Below, piece by piece: positions 1-8,056 of a stretch of 64,000 bases of DNA (positions within the stretch are counted from its first letter, which is position 1; the number at the start of each line of letters is the position of its first letter). Source of the stretch: Flavobacterium sp. JAD_PAG50586_2 (GTDB lineage: Bacteria; Bacteroidota; Bacteroidia; Flavobacteriales; Flavobacteriaceae); assembly GCA_023213215.1 (NCBI GenBank), contig CP096136.1, positions 682,001 through 746,000 on the forward strand. Direction: 5' to 3'. Under the pieces are notes generated by a model. The model saw only the letters and a program-made list of their open reading frames with translations, was not told the DNA's origin and did not search any database. The position numbers and the translations under genes are program-made.

Positions 1-174
1 ATCAATTCGATTTGCATTGTTTTTTGGTTATATATTATCTATAATAACTACCAGACTTCTATAGCTGAAAATACATTTGACGAAAGAAAAGGTTTTTTTA
101 TTGTACCAATTCTTTTCATTATTTTGTCTGTTTTCAATATGTATATGTCGCAAAAGAGAAAAAACAAAGCTTAA
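1..174 (+). CDS. 3' end of a small membrane protein (partial)
   Basis: Frame 1 is open from the window edge to a TAA at 172-174, giving 57 visible residues with the start outside the window. Two hydrophobic stretches (about visible residues 4-14 and 31-46) flank a polar segment. The end is a basic tail (QKRKNKA), as expected after a last membrane helix with the C-terminus in the cytoplasm. I recognise no family. The stop codon overlaps the convergent csaA stop by two bases, so the two genes end on each other with no spacer. Confidence 0.55.
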   Translation: MNSICIVFWLYIIYNNYQTSIAENTFDERKGFFIVPILFIILSVFNMYMSQKRKNKA

Positions 175-509
175 CCAATACGCAATCCGTTTTCAACTTT
201 CAAATCAGAAGAGAGTAATACAATATCATCCTCATTCACTGAACCCAAAACCAAACATTCGCTCATAAAGTTGCCAATTTGTTTCTTTGGAAAATTGACA
301 ACTGCAACTATTTGTTTTCCGGTTAATTCCCTCTTTCTATAGCGTTTCGTAATTTGGGCAGATGATTTTCTGATTCCGATTTCAGTTCCAAAATCGATGG
401 TCAACTGAAAAGCCGGTTTTCTGGCCTGCGGAAAATCATTGACTTCAATAATGGTTCCGATTCGCATTTCTACTTTTTCAAAATCCTGCCATTGCAAATT
501 ATTCTCCAT
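171..509 (-). CDS. csaA: CsaA-like tRNA-binding domain protein
   Basis: This 112-residue protein is a single EMAP/tRNA-binding OB-fold, the full length of CsaA. Visible family features are FEKVEMRIGTI near the N-terminus, the KPAFQLTIDFG strand, the IVAVVNFPKKQIG segment and the SECLVLGS loop. CsaA proteins are cytoplasmic dimers that bind tRNA and are reported to act as export-related chaperones in Bacillus. The role in flavobacteria is inferred only from homology. A TAAATTTG box lies 23 bases upstream of the ATG. The gene is monocistronic and convergent with a partial membrane-protein gene. Confidence 0.9.
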   Translation of the reverse strand: MENNLQWQDFEKVEMRIGTIIEVNDFPQARKPAFQLTIDFGTEIGIRKSSAQITKRYRKRELTGKQIVAVVNFPKKQIGNFMSECLVLGSVNEDDIVLLSSDLKVENGLRIG

Positions 510-531
510 GAATTAACTGTTATATTTTCAT

Positions 532-539
532 CAAATTTA
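532..539 (-). promoter_or_regulatory. -7 promoter box TAAATTTG for csaA
   Basis: The minus strand reads TAAATTTG, an exact match to the Bacteroidetes -7 consensus TAnnTTTG, 22 bases before the csaA ATG. No clear -33 TTG is seen. Confidence 0.5.
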
Positions 540-633
540 CAGATTACACGCTATTTGTGACCATCTTTATACTTAAAAGATTAATTTTAGCATTAGCTTT
601 ATCATTTACAATCTTCAACCAGAATTATACTAT

Positions 634-1860
634 ATGAAAATTGCTTTATTTTCAAATGAATTTCCACCCAACATCTATGGCGGTGCCGGAGTTCACATTG
701 ACTTTTTGAGTCAGGAACTTTCCAAATTAGGACAGGTTGATGTGCGATGTTTCGGAAATCAGGAAGAAACTACTGAAAACATGAATATCTTGGGAATAGA
801 ATCTTCACTAACTAAACCAGAAGACGAAAATAACCCACATATTAAGATGTTTCATAACCTGAGTCGAAATGTAGAAATGTCACAGCACACTTTAGAAGCT
901 GATGTTATCCATTGTCACACCTGGTATACGCATTTAGCAGGCATATTTTCCAGAGAACTTTTGCAATCGCCTTTGATATTAACCACGCATAGTTTAGAAA
1001 CGCATCGTCCCTGGAAAGTAGAGCAACTAGGAAATGGTTATTTTCTTTCACGTTGGATTGAGCATCAAGCCTACAATACTGCGGACGGAATAATAGCCGT
1101 AAGCCAACAAATGAAAACGGATGTAATCGAAGCATATGGCGTCTCACCCGAAAAAGTAACAGTCATTCACAACGGTATTGATCCTGAGTTTTACCAACCT
1201 ACGTTTGACACTGATTTACTCAATGAATATGGTATCAATCCGGACATTCCGTTTGTGCTTTTCGTAGGACGTATTACACGCCAGAAAGGAATTTCCCAAT
1301 TGATTGCCGCTGCTCAATATTTCAATCCGGATTGCCAGATTGTTCTTTGCGCCGGTGCACCAGACACACCCGAAATCGCCAAAGAAACAGAAGAACTTAT
1401 TACCGATTTAAAATCGAAAAGGGATGGGGTTATTTTGATTTCGGAAATGCTGCCTCGCGAAAAAGTCAAAGTTTTATACAGCCACGCCAGAGTTTTTGCC
1501 TGTCCGTCATTATATGAACCTTTTGGTATCATAAATCTCGAAGCCATGTCGTGTGAAACTCCAGTAGTTGGAAGTGCCGTTGGCGGAATTCCAGAGATTA
1601 TAGCAGAAGGTGAAACAGGATATCTGATTCCATTAGAAAGTATTTCACGTACCGATTTCAATCCGAAAAATCCCGACGGATTTCAAAAGAATTTTGCAGC
1701 AAAAATCAATAAGTTACTGGATGATGAAAGCCTGGCCAATCAAATGGGAAAAGCCGGCAGGGAAAAAGTGTTGGAAAAATTTAGCTGGGAATCGATTGCT
1801 AAAATTACTTTCCATTATTATCAGGAAGTCATTGCCCGTTTCGAAAAAGAGAAAGCATAA
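634..1860 (+). CDS. glgA: Glycogen synthase, GT4 family
   Basis: This 408-residue cytoplasmic GT-B glycosyltransferase transfers glucose from a nucleotide sugar to a growing alpha-1,4-glucan. The N-terminal Rossmann half starts at NEFPPNIYGGAGVH (substrate loop with GG). The C-terminal half begins at FVGRITRQKG and carries the E-x7-E motif of retaining enzymes in YEPFGIINLEAM. Its length matches the short GT4 glycogen synthases (actinobacterial GlgA/GlgM type), not the roughly 480-residue GT5 type of E. coli. It lies 17 bases before glgC, so the two form an operon for ADP-glucose and glycogen synthesis. Whether it uses ADP-glucose to make glycogen or maltose-1-phosphate cannot be decided from the sequence. 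Confidence 0.9.
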   Translation: MKIALFSNEFPPNIYGGAGVHIDFLSQELSKLGQVDVRCFGNQEETTENMNILGIESSLTKPEDENNPHIKMFHNLSRNVEMSQHTLEADVIHCHTWYTHLAGIFSRELLQSPLILTTHSLETHRPWKVEQLGNGYFLSRWIEHQAYNTADGIIAVSQQMKTDVIEAYGVSPEKVTVIHNGIDPEFYQPTFDTDLLNEYGINPDIPFVLFVGRITRQKGISQLIAAAQYFNPDCQIVLCAGAPDTPEIAKETEELITDLKSKRDGVILISEMLPREKVKVLYSHARVFACPSLYEPFGIINLEAMSCETPVVGSAVGGIPEIIAEGETGYLIPLESISRTDFNPKNPDGFQKNFAAKINKLLDDESLANQMGKAGREKVLEKFSWESIAKITFHYYQEVIARFEKEKA

Positions 1861-1877
1861 TTAAATCATTATATACA

Positions 1878-3149
1878 ATGAATTACAACGTACTAGCAAT
1901 CATTTTGGGCGGAGGACAAGGCTCCAGACTGGCTCCTTTAACAGAAAGCCGCTCTAAACCAGCAGTTCCCATTGCAGGAAAATACCGTTTGGTGGATATT
2001 CCGATTTCGAATTGCATTAATTCAGACATCAAAAGGATGTTTGTGCTGACTCAGTTTAATTCGGCTTCTTTGAATCAGCACATAAAAAACACCTATCATT
2101 TCAGTCACTTTAGTACGGCATTTGTCGATATCCTGGCCGCAGAACAAACGCCAGATAATCCAACCTGGTTTCAGGGAACGGCTGATGCAGTACGACAATG
2201 CATGACCCATTTTATGAATCATGATTTTGATTACGCCTTAATTTTATCCGGAGATCAGTTGTATCAGATGGATTTTAATAAAATGATTAAAGCCCATGAG
2301 AAAAGTGGCGCCAGCATTACTATTGCTACCTTACCTGTAACCGCTAAAGAAGCACCGGAATTCGGTATCCTGAAAACAGATCATGATAGTTTTATCACTT
2401 CCTTTATCGAAAAACCAAATGCCAGCCTGCTTCCCGAGTGGACTTCTGAAGTAAGCGAAGAATCTAAAGCTGAAGACAAGCATTATCTGGCTTCGATGGG
2501 GATTTATATCTTTAACAGGGATTTGTTGGTTCAATTGATGAGGAATAATGAGACCAAGGATTTCGGTAAGGAGATCATTCCGCAAGCGATAGGTTTCCAA
2601 AAAATACTAAGCTATCAATATGAAGGATATTGGACGGATATTGGAAATATTGATTCCTTTTTTGAAGCTAATTTAGGATTGACAGACGATATACCAAAGT
2701 TTAACCTGTTTGATAATTCGAGTAAAATATATACCCGTGCCCGAGTTTTACCTCCCTCAAAAATTACAGGCGCCTCTACTATCGACAAATCAGTTGTGGC
2801 CGAAGGATGCATTCTAAACGGAGCTACAATTGAACATTCGGTTATTGGCATCAGAAGTCGCGTTGGCTATGGCACAACAATAAGCAATTCCTACCTTATG
2901 GGAAATGACCACTATCAAAATCTGGAAGAAATCAGAACTAATGATCTCAATGGCATTATCAATATTGGTGTTGGCGAGCGCTGTTATATCAATAACACGA
3001 TTGTTGATAAAGACTGTAGAATTGGAAATGACGTGAGGCTTAATGGCGGAAAGCATTTAGAAGACACCAATACCCCTTTATATACTATTAAAGATGGAAT
3101 TATAGTAGTAAAAAAAGGAGCCGTTTTACCGGATGGCTTTACGGTTTAG
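1878..3149 (+). CDS. glgC: Glucose-1-phosphate adenylyltransferase
   Basis: This 423-residue enzyme makes ADP-glucose and pyrophosphate from ATP and glucose-1-phosphate, the committed step of bacterial glycogen synthesis. The N-terminal nucleotidyltransferase domain has the signature GGGQGSRLAPLTESRSKPAV, followed by RLVDIPISNC. The catalytic aspartate region is LSGDQLYQMD, and the sugar-phosphate loop is FIEKP. From about residue 290 a left-handed beta-helix is visible (VVAEGCILNGATIEHSVIG). It is the second gene of a glgA-glgC pair and is followed at once by a terminator shared with the convergent cytochrome gene. Confidence 0.96.
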   Translation: MNYNVLAIILGGGQGSRLAPLTESRSKPAVPIAGKYRLVDIPISNCINSDIKRMFVLTQFNSASLNQHIKNTYHFSHFSTAFVDILAAEQTPDNPTWFQGTADAVRQCMTHFMNHDFDYALILSGDQLYQMDFNKMIKAHEKSGASITIATLPVTAKEAPEFGILKTDHDSFITSFIEKPNASLLPEWTSEVSEESKAEDKHYLASMGIYIFNRDLLVQLMRNNETKDFGKEIIPQAIGFQKILSYQYEGYWTDIGNIDSFFEANLGLTDDIPKFNLFDNSSKIYTRARVLPPSKITGASTIDKSVVAEGCILNGATIEHSVIGIRSRVGYGTTISNSYLMGNDHYQNLEEIRTNDLNGIINIGVGERCYINNTIVDKDCRIGNDVRLNGGKHLEDTNTPLYTIKDGIIVVKKGAVLPDGFTV

Positions 3150-3158
3150 GAATAAAAA

Positions 3159-3178
3159 AATCCCGACTAATCGGGATT
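3159..3178. terminator. Bidirectional terminator between glgC and the cytochrome gene
   Basis: AATCCCGA and TCGGGATT form an 8-bp stem around the loop CTAA. A T-rich stretch follows on both strands. The same stem core (ATCCCGA/TCGGGAT) recurs in the terminator at 56581. Confidence 0.85.
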
Positions 3179-3182
3179 CTTA

Positions 3183-3509
3183 TTAATTCATTGTAAGATA
3201 GTTATATATTTTCTGAGTTGTCAGATCGTCTAAATTTGCCTGCTTTTGCATCCTTTGAACAATTGGCGTCCATTCTTCTGCAGTAAAATCCTTCCTGTCA
3301 TATAATTTATGGCAATGTGCGCAATTGTTTTCATATAAACTTTTTCCTTCTGCTAATTCTGGTGTCATTACAGTAGCGATTGGAGCATTTGGTTCGGTTG
3401 TAACAGTTGGTTCTGAGGTTTTTACCGCTACAGTTGGAGTAGTTGATTTACTCGCACAGGAATAGACCATTACAGCTAAAATAGCTAAGGAAAGTATTTT
3501 ATATTTCAT
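3183..3509 (-). CDS. Lipoprotein c-type cytochrome
   Basis: This 108-residue protein starts with a lipoprotein signal peptide (lipobox ending VYSC, Cys18). A Thr/Pro/Val-rich linker to about residue 48 is followed by a small class I cytochrome c domain. The heme site is CAHCH (Cys63, Cys66, His67), and Met87 in QRMQKQ is a candidate axial ligand. It is probably a membrane-tethered periplasmic electron carrier. The redox partner is unknown. The stop sits 4 bases from the terminator shared with glgC, and the coding region appears monocistronic. Confidence 0.88.
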   Translation of the reverse strand: MKYKILSLAILAVMVYSCASKSTTPTVAVKTSEPTVTTEPNAPIATVMTPELAEGKSLYENNCAHCHKLYDRKDFTAEEWTPIVQRMQKQANLDDLTTQKIYNYLTMN

Positions 3510-3542
3510 GAGTTATTGGTTTTGGTTTGAGGTAAATATAAA

Positions 3543-3573
3543 AAGAATCCCAATAGTTGTTATTGGGATTCTT
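3543..3573. terminator. Terminator downstream of the peptidylprolyl isomerase gene
   Basis: AAGAATCCCAATA and TATTGGGATTCTT form a perfect 13-bp stem with loop GTTGT. On the minus strand a T-run follows. It lies just beyond the FKBP stop codon and also just upstream of the cytochrome gene. Confidence 0.85.
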
Positions 3574-3670
3574 CGATTTAAGGAAATCTTAATTTTAATT
3601 GGAAGAGATTCCGAAACAAGTTCGGAATAACTGATTCACACAATTTTGATTTTCAAAAGTGGCTCTCTAC

Positions 3671-4602
3671 TTACTTAACATCCATTAGTTCAACGTCAAA
3701 AACCAAAGTGGCATTTGGTGGAATTACGCCACCAGCACCACTTGTTCCGTATCCTAAATAAGATGGAATTACAAAACGGGCTTTATCACCAACCTGCAAC
3801 AAAGCAATTCCCTCGTCCCAGCCTTCAATAACATTTCCCTGACCTAATGGGAATTCGATTGGTTTTTTCTTGGGTAAGAAGAATCAAAGGTTTTTCCGTT
3901 TTCAAGCTGGCCCGTATAATGAACGGATACTGTTTTTCCAGCTTCCGCTTTTTTTCCGTCACCTTTCTGGATAATTTTATAACGAAGTCCGCTTTCTGTT
4001 TTATCAAAACCGGCAGCCAATTTTTCCATTTCCGCTTCAGCCTGTTTTTTGGCCTCTTCTATTCTCTTCAAACGAGAACCTTCGAAAGTCCGGAATGCTT
4101 CAATAGCATTCCATTTTTTTGCTTCATCACCTACCCTAACGATTTCCAGTGAATCAATCACATCTCCTTGAGCCACAGCATCTACAATATCCTGTCCTTC
4201 TACAACATTTCCGAATACAGTGTGTTTTCCATCTAACCAATTCGTTGGAACATGTGTGATGAAAAATTGCGAACCATTGCTTCCCGGACCTGAATTTGCC
4301 ATTGACAAAACTCCAGGCTTATCGTGTTTCAGGCTTGGGTGGAATTCATCGTCAAAGCTGTAACCCGGACCACCAGTTCCGATTCCTTGTGGACATCCAC
4401 CCTGAATCATAAAATCTGGAATTACCCTGTGGAATTTTAATCCGTCATAATAGGGTTTTCCCATTGGTTTTGTTGAATTTTCTAACTGTCCTTCTGCCAA
4501 CCCAACAAAGTTACCAACTGTTCCAGGTGTTAAATCATGTGTTAGTTTTACTAAAATCGAACCTTTTGAAGTATTGAATTTAGCATATATTCCGTTTTCC
4601 AT
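3671..4602 (-). pseudogene. Cyclophilin-FKBP fusion peptidylprolyl isomerase, frameshifted
   Basis: The gene encodes a cyclophilin domain (residues 1 to about 165; [13 protein letters not shown] and GSQFFIT are the core of the active site). A charged coiled-coil linker (about 170-195) and a C-terminal FKBP domain follow ([10 protein letters not shown] through PPNATLVFDVELMDVK). Both domains catalyse prolyl cis-trans isomerisation. The frame breaks in a 6-base A run on the coding strand (3863-3868). One extra A joins [11 protein letters not shown] to [10 protein letters not shown] and gives a 310-residue protein ending at 3671. No signal peptide is seen, so it is probably cytoplasmic. I judge the break to be a sequence error, since the downstream FKBP half is perfectly conserved. 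Confidence 0.85.
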
Positions 4603-4626
4603 GGTGTGTTTTTTAATTTAGTCGTG

Positions 4627-4634
4627 CAAAGATA
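4627..4634 (-). promoter_or_regulatory. -7 promoter box TATCTTTG for the isomerase gene
   Basis: The minus strand reads TATCTTTG, an exact TAnnTTTG match, 24 bases before the isomerase ATG. Confidence 0.5.
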
Positions 4635-4687
4635 CTATATAAAATTGTAATTTTGAGTACCTCTAAAAGTAAAACCAATAGTTGTAT

Positions 4688-5488
4688 ATGGAGAATTCAA
4701 ACAGTTACCTTGCCATAAATAAACAAACCTGGAACGATAAAGTAGATGTGCATATTACATCTGATTTTTATCAAAATGAACTTTTTTTAAATGGAAAGTC
4801 TACACTAAATTCAATAGAATTGGATTTGCTTGGTGATATTTCCAATAAAAAGATACTACATCTTCAGTGTCATTTCGGCCAGGATACCCTTTCGTTTGCC
4901 AGGCTTGGCGCCAAAGCTACGGGAGTTGATTTGTCAGATAAAGCCATTCTGAGAGCTAAAGAATTCAATGAGCGTTTAGGATTGGATGTTACCTTTGTAT
5001 GCTGCGACATTTATGATACGCCAAACTATATTGATGAAAAATTCGATATTGTCTTTACCAGTTACGGAACGATTGGCTGGCTACCCGATTTAACTAAATG
5101 GGCAGATGTCGTATCGCATTTTTTGAAACCCAATGGCACATTTGTGATGGCCGATTTCCATCCGGTTGTTTGGATGTTTGATGATGATTTTAAAACGGTT
5201 TTCTATAATTATTTTAATGCAGAAGCAATTGTGGAAACGGAAAGCGGAACGTATGCAGAAAAAGATGCACCGATTGTAACCAAAACCATTTCGTGGAATC
5301 ATCCGATTTCGGAGATACTGAATGCTTTGATCCATTCGGGATTGGAAATTAATCAGTTTAATGAATTTGATTATTCGCCCTATAATTGTTTTAACGAAAC
5401 AGAAGAGTCGGAACCCGGAAAGTTTAGGATTAAAGCTTTTGGCAATAAGATTCCGATGGTGTATTCAATTCTAGCTGCTAAAAAGTAG
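4688..5488 (+). CDS. Class I SAM-dependent methyltransferase
   Basis: This 266-residue cytoplasmic protein has a Rossmann methyltransferase core. Motif I is ILHLQCHFGQD, where the usual GxGxG is replaced by QCHFG as in a known subgroup. GVDLS is motif II, and FDIVFTSYGTIGWL holds motif IV. The substrate is not predictable. I chose the ATG at 4688 over the TTG at 4682, because a TTG two codons upstream adds nothing conserved. The gene stands alone between the divergent isomerase gene and the element upstream of trmD. Confidence 0.85.
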   Translation: MENSNSYLAINKQTWNDKVDVHITSDFYQNELFLNGKSTLNSIELDLLGDISNKKILHLQCHFGQDTLSFARLGAKATGVDLSDKAILRAKEFNERLGLDVTFVCCDIYDTPNYIDEKFDIVFTSYGTIGWLPDLTKWADVVSHFLKPNGTFVMADFHPVVWMFDDDFKTVFYNYFNAEAIVETESGTYAEKDAPIVTKTISWNHPISEILNALIHSGLEINQFNEFDYSPYNCFNETEESEPGKFRIKAFGNKIPMVYSILAAKK

Positions 5489-5572
5489 TTGTTAGAATGC
5501 CATTGCCTTAGCCCAGATTACCTCACTAAGTCTTTATTTATAATAGGTGTTTGGTGAACACTTCGTGTTTGG

Positions 5573-5643
5573 AATGGAAATCCTTTTTATTTGAAATTCA
5601 TTTTCAAATAAAAGATTGTAGTGGAAAGCCGGAAACAGCTCCT
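5573..5643. repeat. Intergenic palindromic element, copy 1 of 3
   Basis: The left flank (TGGAAATCCTTTTT) and right flank (AAAAGATTGTAGTGGAAAGC, then CAGCTCC) resemble the copies at 59507 and 40066. The centre is a 12-bp stem, 5585-5596 with 5602-5613, loop TTCAT. It ends 12 bases before the trmD promoter box. Confidence 0.6.
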
Positions 5644-5655
5644 AAAAAAACTTCT

Positions 5656-5663
5656 TATATTTG
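5656..5663 (+). promoter_or_regulatory. -7 promoter box TATATTTG immediately upstream of trmD
   Basis: An exact TAnnTTTG match ends 4 bases before the trmD ATG. If used, transcription would begin at or near the start codon, giving a leaderless or nearly leaderless mRNA. Confidence 0.45.
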
Positions 5664-5667
5664 CAGC

Positions 5668-6345
5668 ATGCGAATAGATATCATTACCATTTTACCTGAA
5701 TTACTGAAAAGCCCTTTTGAAGCATCCATTATGAAACGTGCTATCGAAAAAGGATTGGTGGAAGTTCATTTTCATAATTTAAGGGATTATACGACTAACA
5801 AACAAAAGAGTGTTGACGATTATCCTTTTGGTGGTGGCGCGGGAATGGTTATGACAGTGCAGCCTATCGATGCGTGCATTACCCATTTGAAAAGCGAAAG
5901 GGAATACGACGAGGTAATTTATATGTCGCCTGATGGTGAAACGTTAAATCAAAAGATGGCAAACACCGCTTCGATGTATGAAAATATCATTATCCTTTGC
6001 GGACATTACAAAGGCGTTGACCAGCGTGTCCGCGATCATTTTATCACTAAGGAAATTTCGATTGGCGATTATGTGCTTTCGGGCGGAGAGATTGGTGCGA
6101 TTGTTTTCTGTGATGCCATTATTAGATTGATTCCGGGAGTTTTATCGGATGAAACTTCAGCCTTGACGGATAGCTTTCAGGACAATTTACTTTCAGGTCC
6201 AATATATACACGACCTGCAGATTACAAAGGCTGGAAAGTTCCTGAAGTCTTAACCAGCGGTCATTTTGCCAAAATTGACAAATGGCGGGAAGACATGGCA
6301 TATGAACACACAAAAAATCGTCGTCCTGACTTATTGGAAGATTAA
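5668..6345 (+). CDS. trmD: tRNA (guanine-37-N1)-methyltransferase
   Basis: This 225-residue SPOUT-class enzyme methylates G37 of tRNAs with a G36-G37 sequence and prevents +1 frameshifting. Visible motifs are [12 protein letters not shown] at the start, [22 protein letters not shown], the knotted SAM site [12 protein letters not shown] and GDYVLSGGE, and the C-terminal [12 protein letters not shown]. The ATG at 5668 matches the family start. An upstream TTG would add 39 residues read through a repeat element and is rejected. The usual trmD-rplS linkage of many bacteria is nearly kept, with one gene inserted before rplS. Two bases separate it from the next gene. Confidence 0.96.
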   Translation: MRIDIITILPELLKSPFEASIMKRAIEKGLVEVHFHNLRDYTTNKQKSVDDYPFGGGAGMVMTVQPIDACITHLKSEREYDEVIYMSPDGETLNQKMANTASMYENIIILCGHYKGVDQRVRDHFITKEISIGDYVLSGGEIGAIVFCDAIIRLIPGVLSDETSALTDSFQDNLLSGPIYTRPADYKGWKVPEVLTSGHFAKIDKWREDMAYEHTKNRRPDLLED

Positions 6346-6347
6346 TT

Positions 6348-7358
6348 ATGGAAAAACCAATAGTTACAGCCATACTTGCATACGGAATGTCCGGAAAGGT
6401 TTTCCACGCTCCTTTTTTGGCAACGAATCCCCGCTTTGATCTTTATGCGGTTTTGGAACGAAATGAAAAGAAAGCTGTAAAAGATTATCCCAATATTAAA
6501 AGTTACGATTCTATTTCCAGTTTATTTTCGGATGAAAAAATTGAATTGGTCGTTATAAATACTCCAAATGATACGCATTTCACCTATGCAAAACTAGCTT
6601 TGAAAACTCAGAAGCATGTACTGATTGAAAAGCCGGCAACAACGACTCCGGAAGAATTCCAGGAATTATTAGACTTAGCCAATGAAGTAGACCGCAAGGT
6701 TTTTGTTTACCAAAATCGCCGCTGGAGCAGTGATATTTCATCTGCAAAAAAGATTATAAATTCAGGTAAACTGGGCAATATTGTGGAAATGCATCTGCGT
6801 TTTGACCGCTATCGTCCGGGCATTAGTGCCAAGGCATTTAAGGAAACCCCAATTCCAAGTAGTGGCATTTGGTATGATTTAGGCGCACATTTAGTAGATC
6901 AGGCGATTTCTATTTTTGGCAAACCGATTAGCCATTATCGAATTAAAGATACATACCGCGATAATTCTCAGGTGGATGATTTTGCGTTTATGCATATTGC
7001 TTTCCCGAATAAGGTTAATGTGTTTATAACAACAAGCATGTTAGTTGCTGATGCTCAAGCCGGAATTGTGATTCATGGCACAAAAGGTAGTTATATAAAG
7101 GAATTCTGCGACGAACAGGAAAACCAATTAATTGAAGGCATGTCGCCACTAGATGAAAATTTTGGAAAAGAAAAACAAAATAAGGAAGGAAAACTTACTT
7201 ACTACAATCAAAACCAGGAACAAATAGTTGAAATTATTCCGTCCCTAAAAGGAAATTTCAATGCGTTATTTGATGAAGTTTATCAGTCAACAAGAAACGA
7301 GACTCCTTTTTCAATTGACAATCAGCAGATTATAGAACAAATAAAACTTCTGGTTTGA
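6348..7358 (+). CDS. Gfo/Idh/MocA family oxidoreductase
   Basis: This 336-residue protein has an N-terminal Rossmann domain with AYGMSGKVFHAPFL, the signature of the YdgJ/scyllo-inositol dehydrogenase-like branch. The nucleotide-binding region includes VVINTPNDTH and the catalytic lysine motif EKPATTT. The C-terminal alpha/beta domain carries the substrate histidine in YDLGAHLVDQ. Members oxidise or reduce sugars and cyclitols with NAD(P). The substrate here is unknown. It starts 2 bases after the trmD stop, so it is co-transcribed with trmD. Confidence 0.88.
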   Translation: MEKPIVTAILAYGMSGKVFHAPFLATNPRFDLYAVLERNEKKAVKDYPNIKSYDSISSLFSDEKIELVVINTPNDTHFTYAKLALKTQKHVLIEKPATTTPEEFQELLDLANEVDRKVFVYQNRRWSSDISSAKKIINSGKLGNIVEMHLRFDRYRPGISAKAFKETPIPSSGIWYDLGAHLVDQAISIFGKPISHYRIKDTYRDNSQVDDFAFMHIAFPNKVNVFITTSMLVADAQAGIVIHGTKGSYIKEFCDEQENQLIEGMSPLDENFGKEKQNKEGKLTYYNQNQEQIVEIIPSLKGNFNALFDEVYQSTRNETPFSIDNQQIIEQIKLLV

Positions 7359-7403
7359 AGCAAAATAATTCAAAATTATAATTCAAAATTCAAAATAAAT
7401 ATA

Positions 7404-7411
7404 TAAATTTG
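7404..7411 (+). promoter_or_regulatory. -7 promoter box TAAATTTG for rplS
   Basis: An exact TAnnTTTG match 71 bases before the rplS ATG. It leaves a leader of about 65 nucleotides. Confidence 0.5.
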
Positions 7412-7482
7412 CCCCCACTTTGACCAACCTCTGGCGAAAACCGTGAATGTTGCTCAGATTTAAAACCATAATTATCAAAAAA
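7412..7482 (+). promoter_or_regulatory. Possible L19 autoregulatory leader
   Basis: Between the promoter box and the rplS ATG lies a G+C-richer leader. CTGGC (7431-7435) can pair with GCTCAG (7452-7457, one bulge) around a loop containing GAAAACCGTGAATG. Structured leaders are a common way for ribosomal proteins to repress their own synthesis, and I recall that bL19 leaders have been proposed in Flavobacteria. The identification here is inference from position and a short hairpin. Confidence 0.35.
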
Positions 7483-7839
7483 ATGGCAAATTTAGTAGAT
7501 TTCGTTAATAACGAAATATCAGTAAAAAAAGATTTCCCTGTATTCGGAGCTGGTGATACCATCACAGTTTACTACGAAATTAAAGAGGGTGAAAAAACAA
7601 GAACACAGTTTTTCAAAGGAGTTGTAATCCAAAGAAAAGGTGCTGGAATCACTGAAACTTTTACAATCCGTAAAATGTCTGGAGCAGTTGGTGTAGAGCG
7701 TATCTTCCCAGTTAACATGCCAGCTTTACAAAAAGTAGAAGTTAACCAAAGAGGTAAAGTTAGAAGAGCTCGTATCTACTACTTTAGAGAGCTTACTGGT
7801 AAAAAAGCAAAAATCAAAGAAAGAAGATATAAAAACTAA
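7483..7839 (+). CDS. rplS: 50S ribosomal protein L19
   Basis: This 118-residue ribosomal protein sits at the 30S-50S interface. Family landmarks are FPVFGAGDTITVYYEIKEG, the TRTQFFKGVVIQRKG strand, TFTIRKMSGAVGVERIFP and the basic C-terminal AKIKERRY. The ATG at 7483 gives the conserved start MANLVDFVNNE. An in-frame ATG 12 codons upstream lies inside the leader and is rejected. It has its own promoter box and terminator, so it is probably monocistronic as well as reachable by readthrough from trmD. Confidence 0.96.
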   Translation: MANLVDFVNNEISVKKDFPVFGAGDTITVYYEIKEGEKTRTQFFKGVVIQRKGAGITETFTIRKMSGAVGVERIFPVNMPALQKVEVNQRGKVRRARIYYFRELTGKKAKIKERRYKN

Positions 7840-7857
7840 TCTTTCTACTTATAAAAT

Positions 7858-7888
7858 AAGTCCTGTCGTTACTAAAATGGCAGGACTT
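7858..7888 (+). terminator. Terminator of rplS
   Basis: AAGTCCTGTC pairs with GGCAGGACTT (10 bp, one G-T) around an 11-base loop and is followed by a T7 run. Confidence 0.85.
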
Positions 7889-8011
7889 TTTTTATTACAT
7901 CAATTTAAGTTCCATATATTATCAAATCAGTAGTTTTCCAAACTAAAAATGACAATTTGATAATTCAATCGATTTCGGTATCGTTAGCAACCAAATTTCT
8001 ATCATATTAAT

Positions 8012-8019
8012 TATCTTTG
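8012..8019 (+). promoter_or_regulatory. -7 promoter box TATCTTTG for icd
   Basis: An exact TAnnTTTG match 37 bases before the icd ATG. Confidence 0.5.
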
Positions 8020-8056
8020 CTATCGCGAAAATTTAAAACACATTAACCTCAACAAT

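Noticed and set aside
5551-5667. 39-residue N-terminal extension of TrmD
   Set aside because: It would start at TTG inside a repeat element. The normal TrmD start is at 5668 beside a promoter box.
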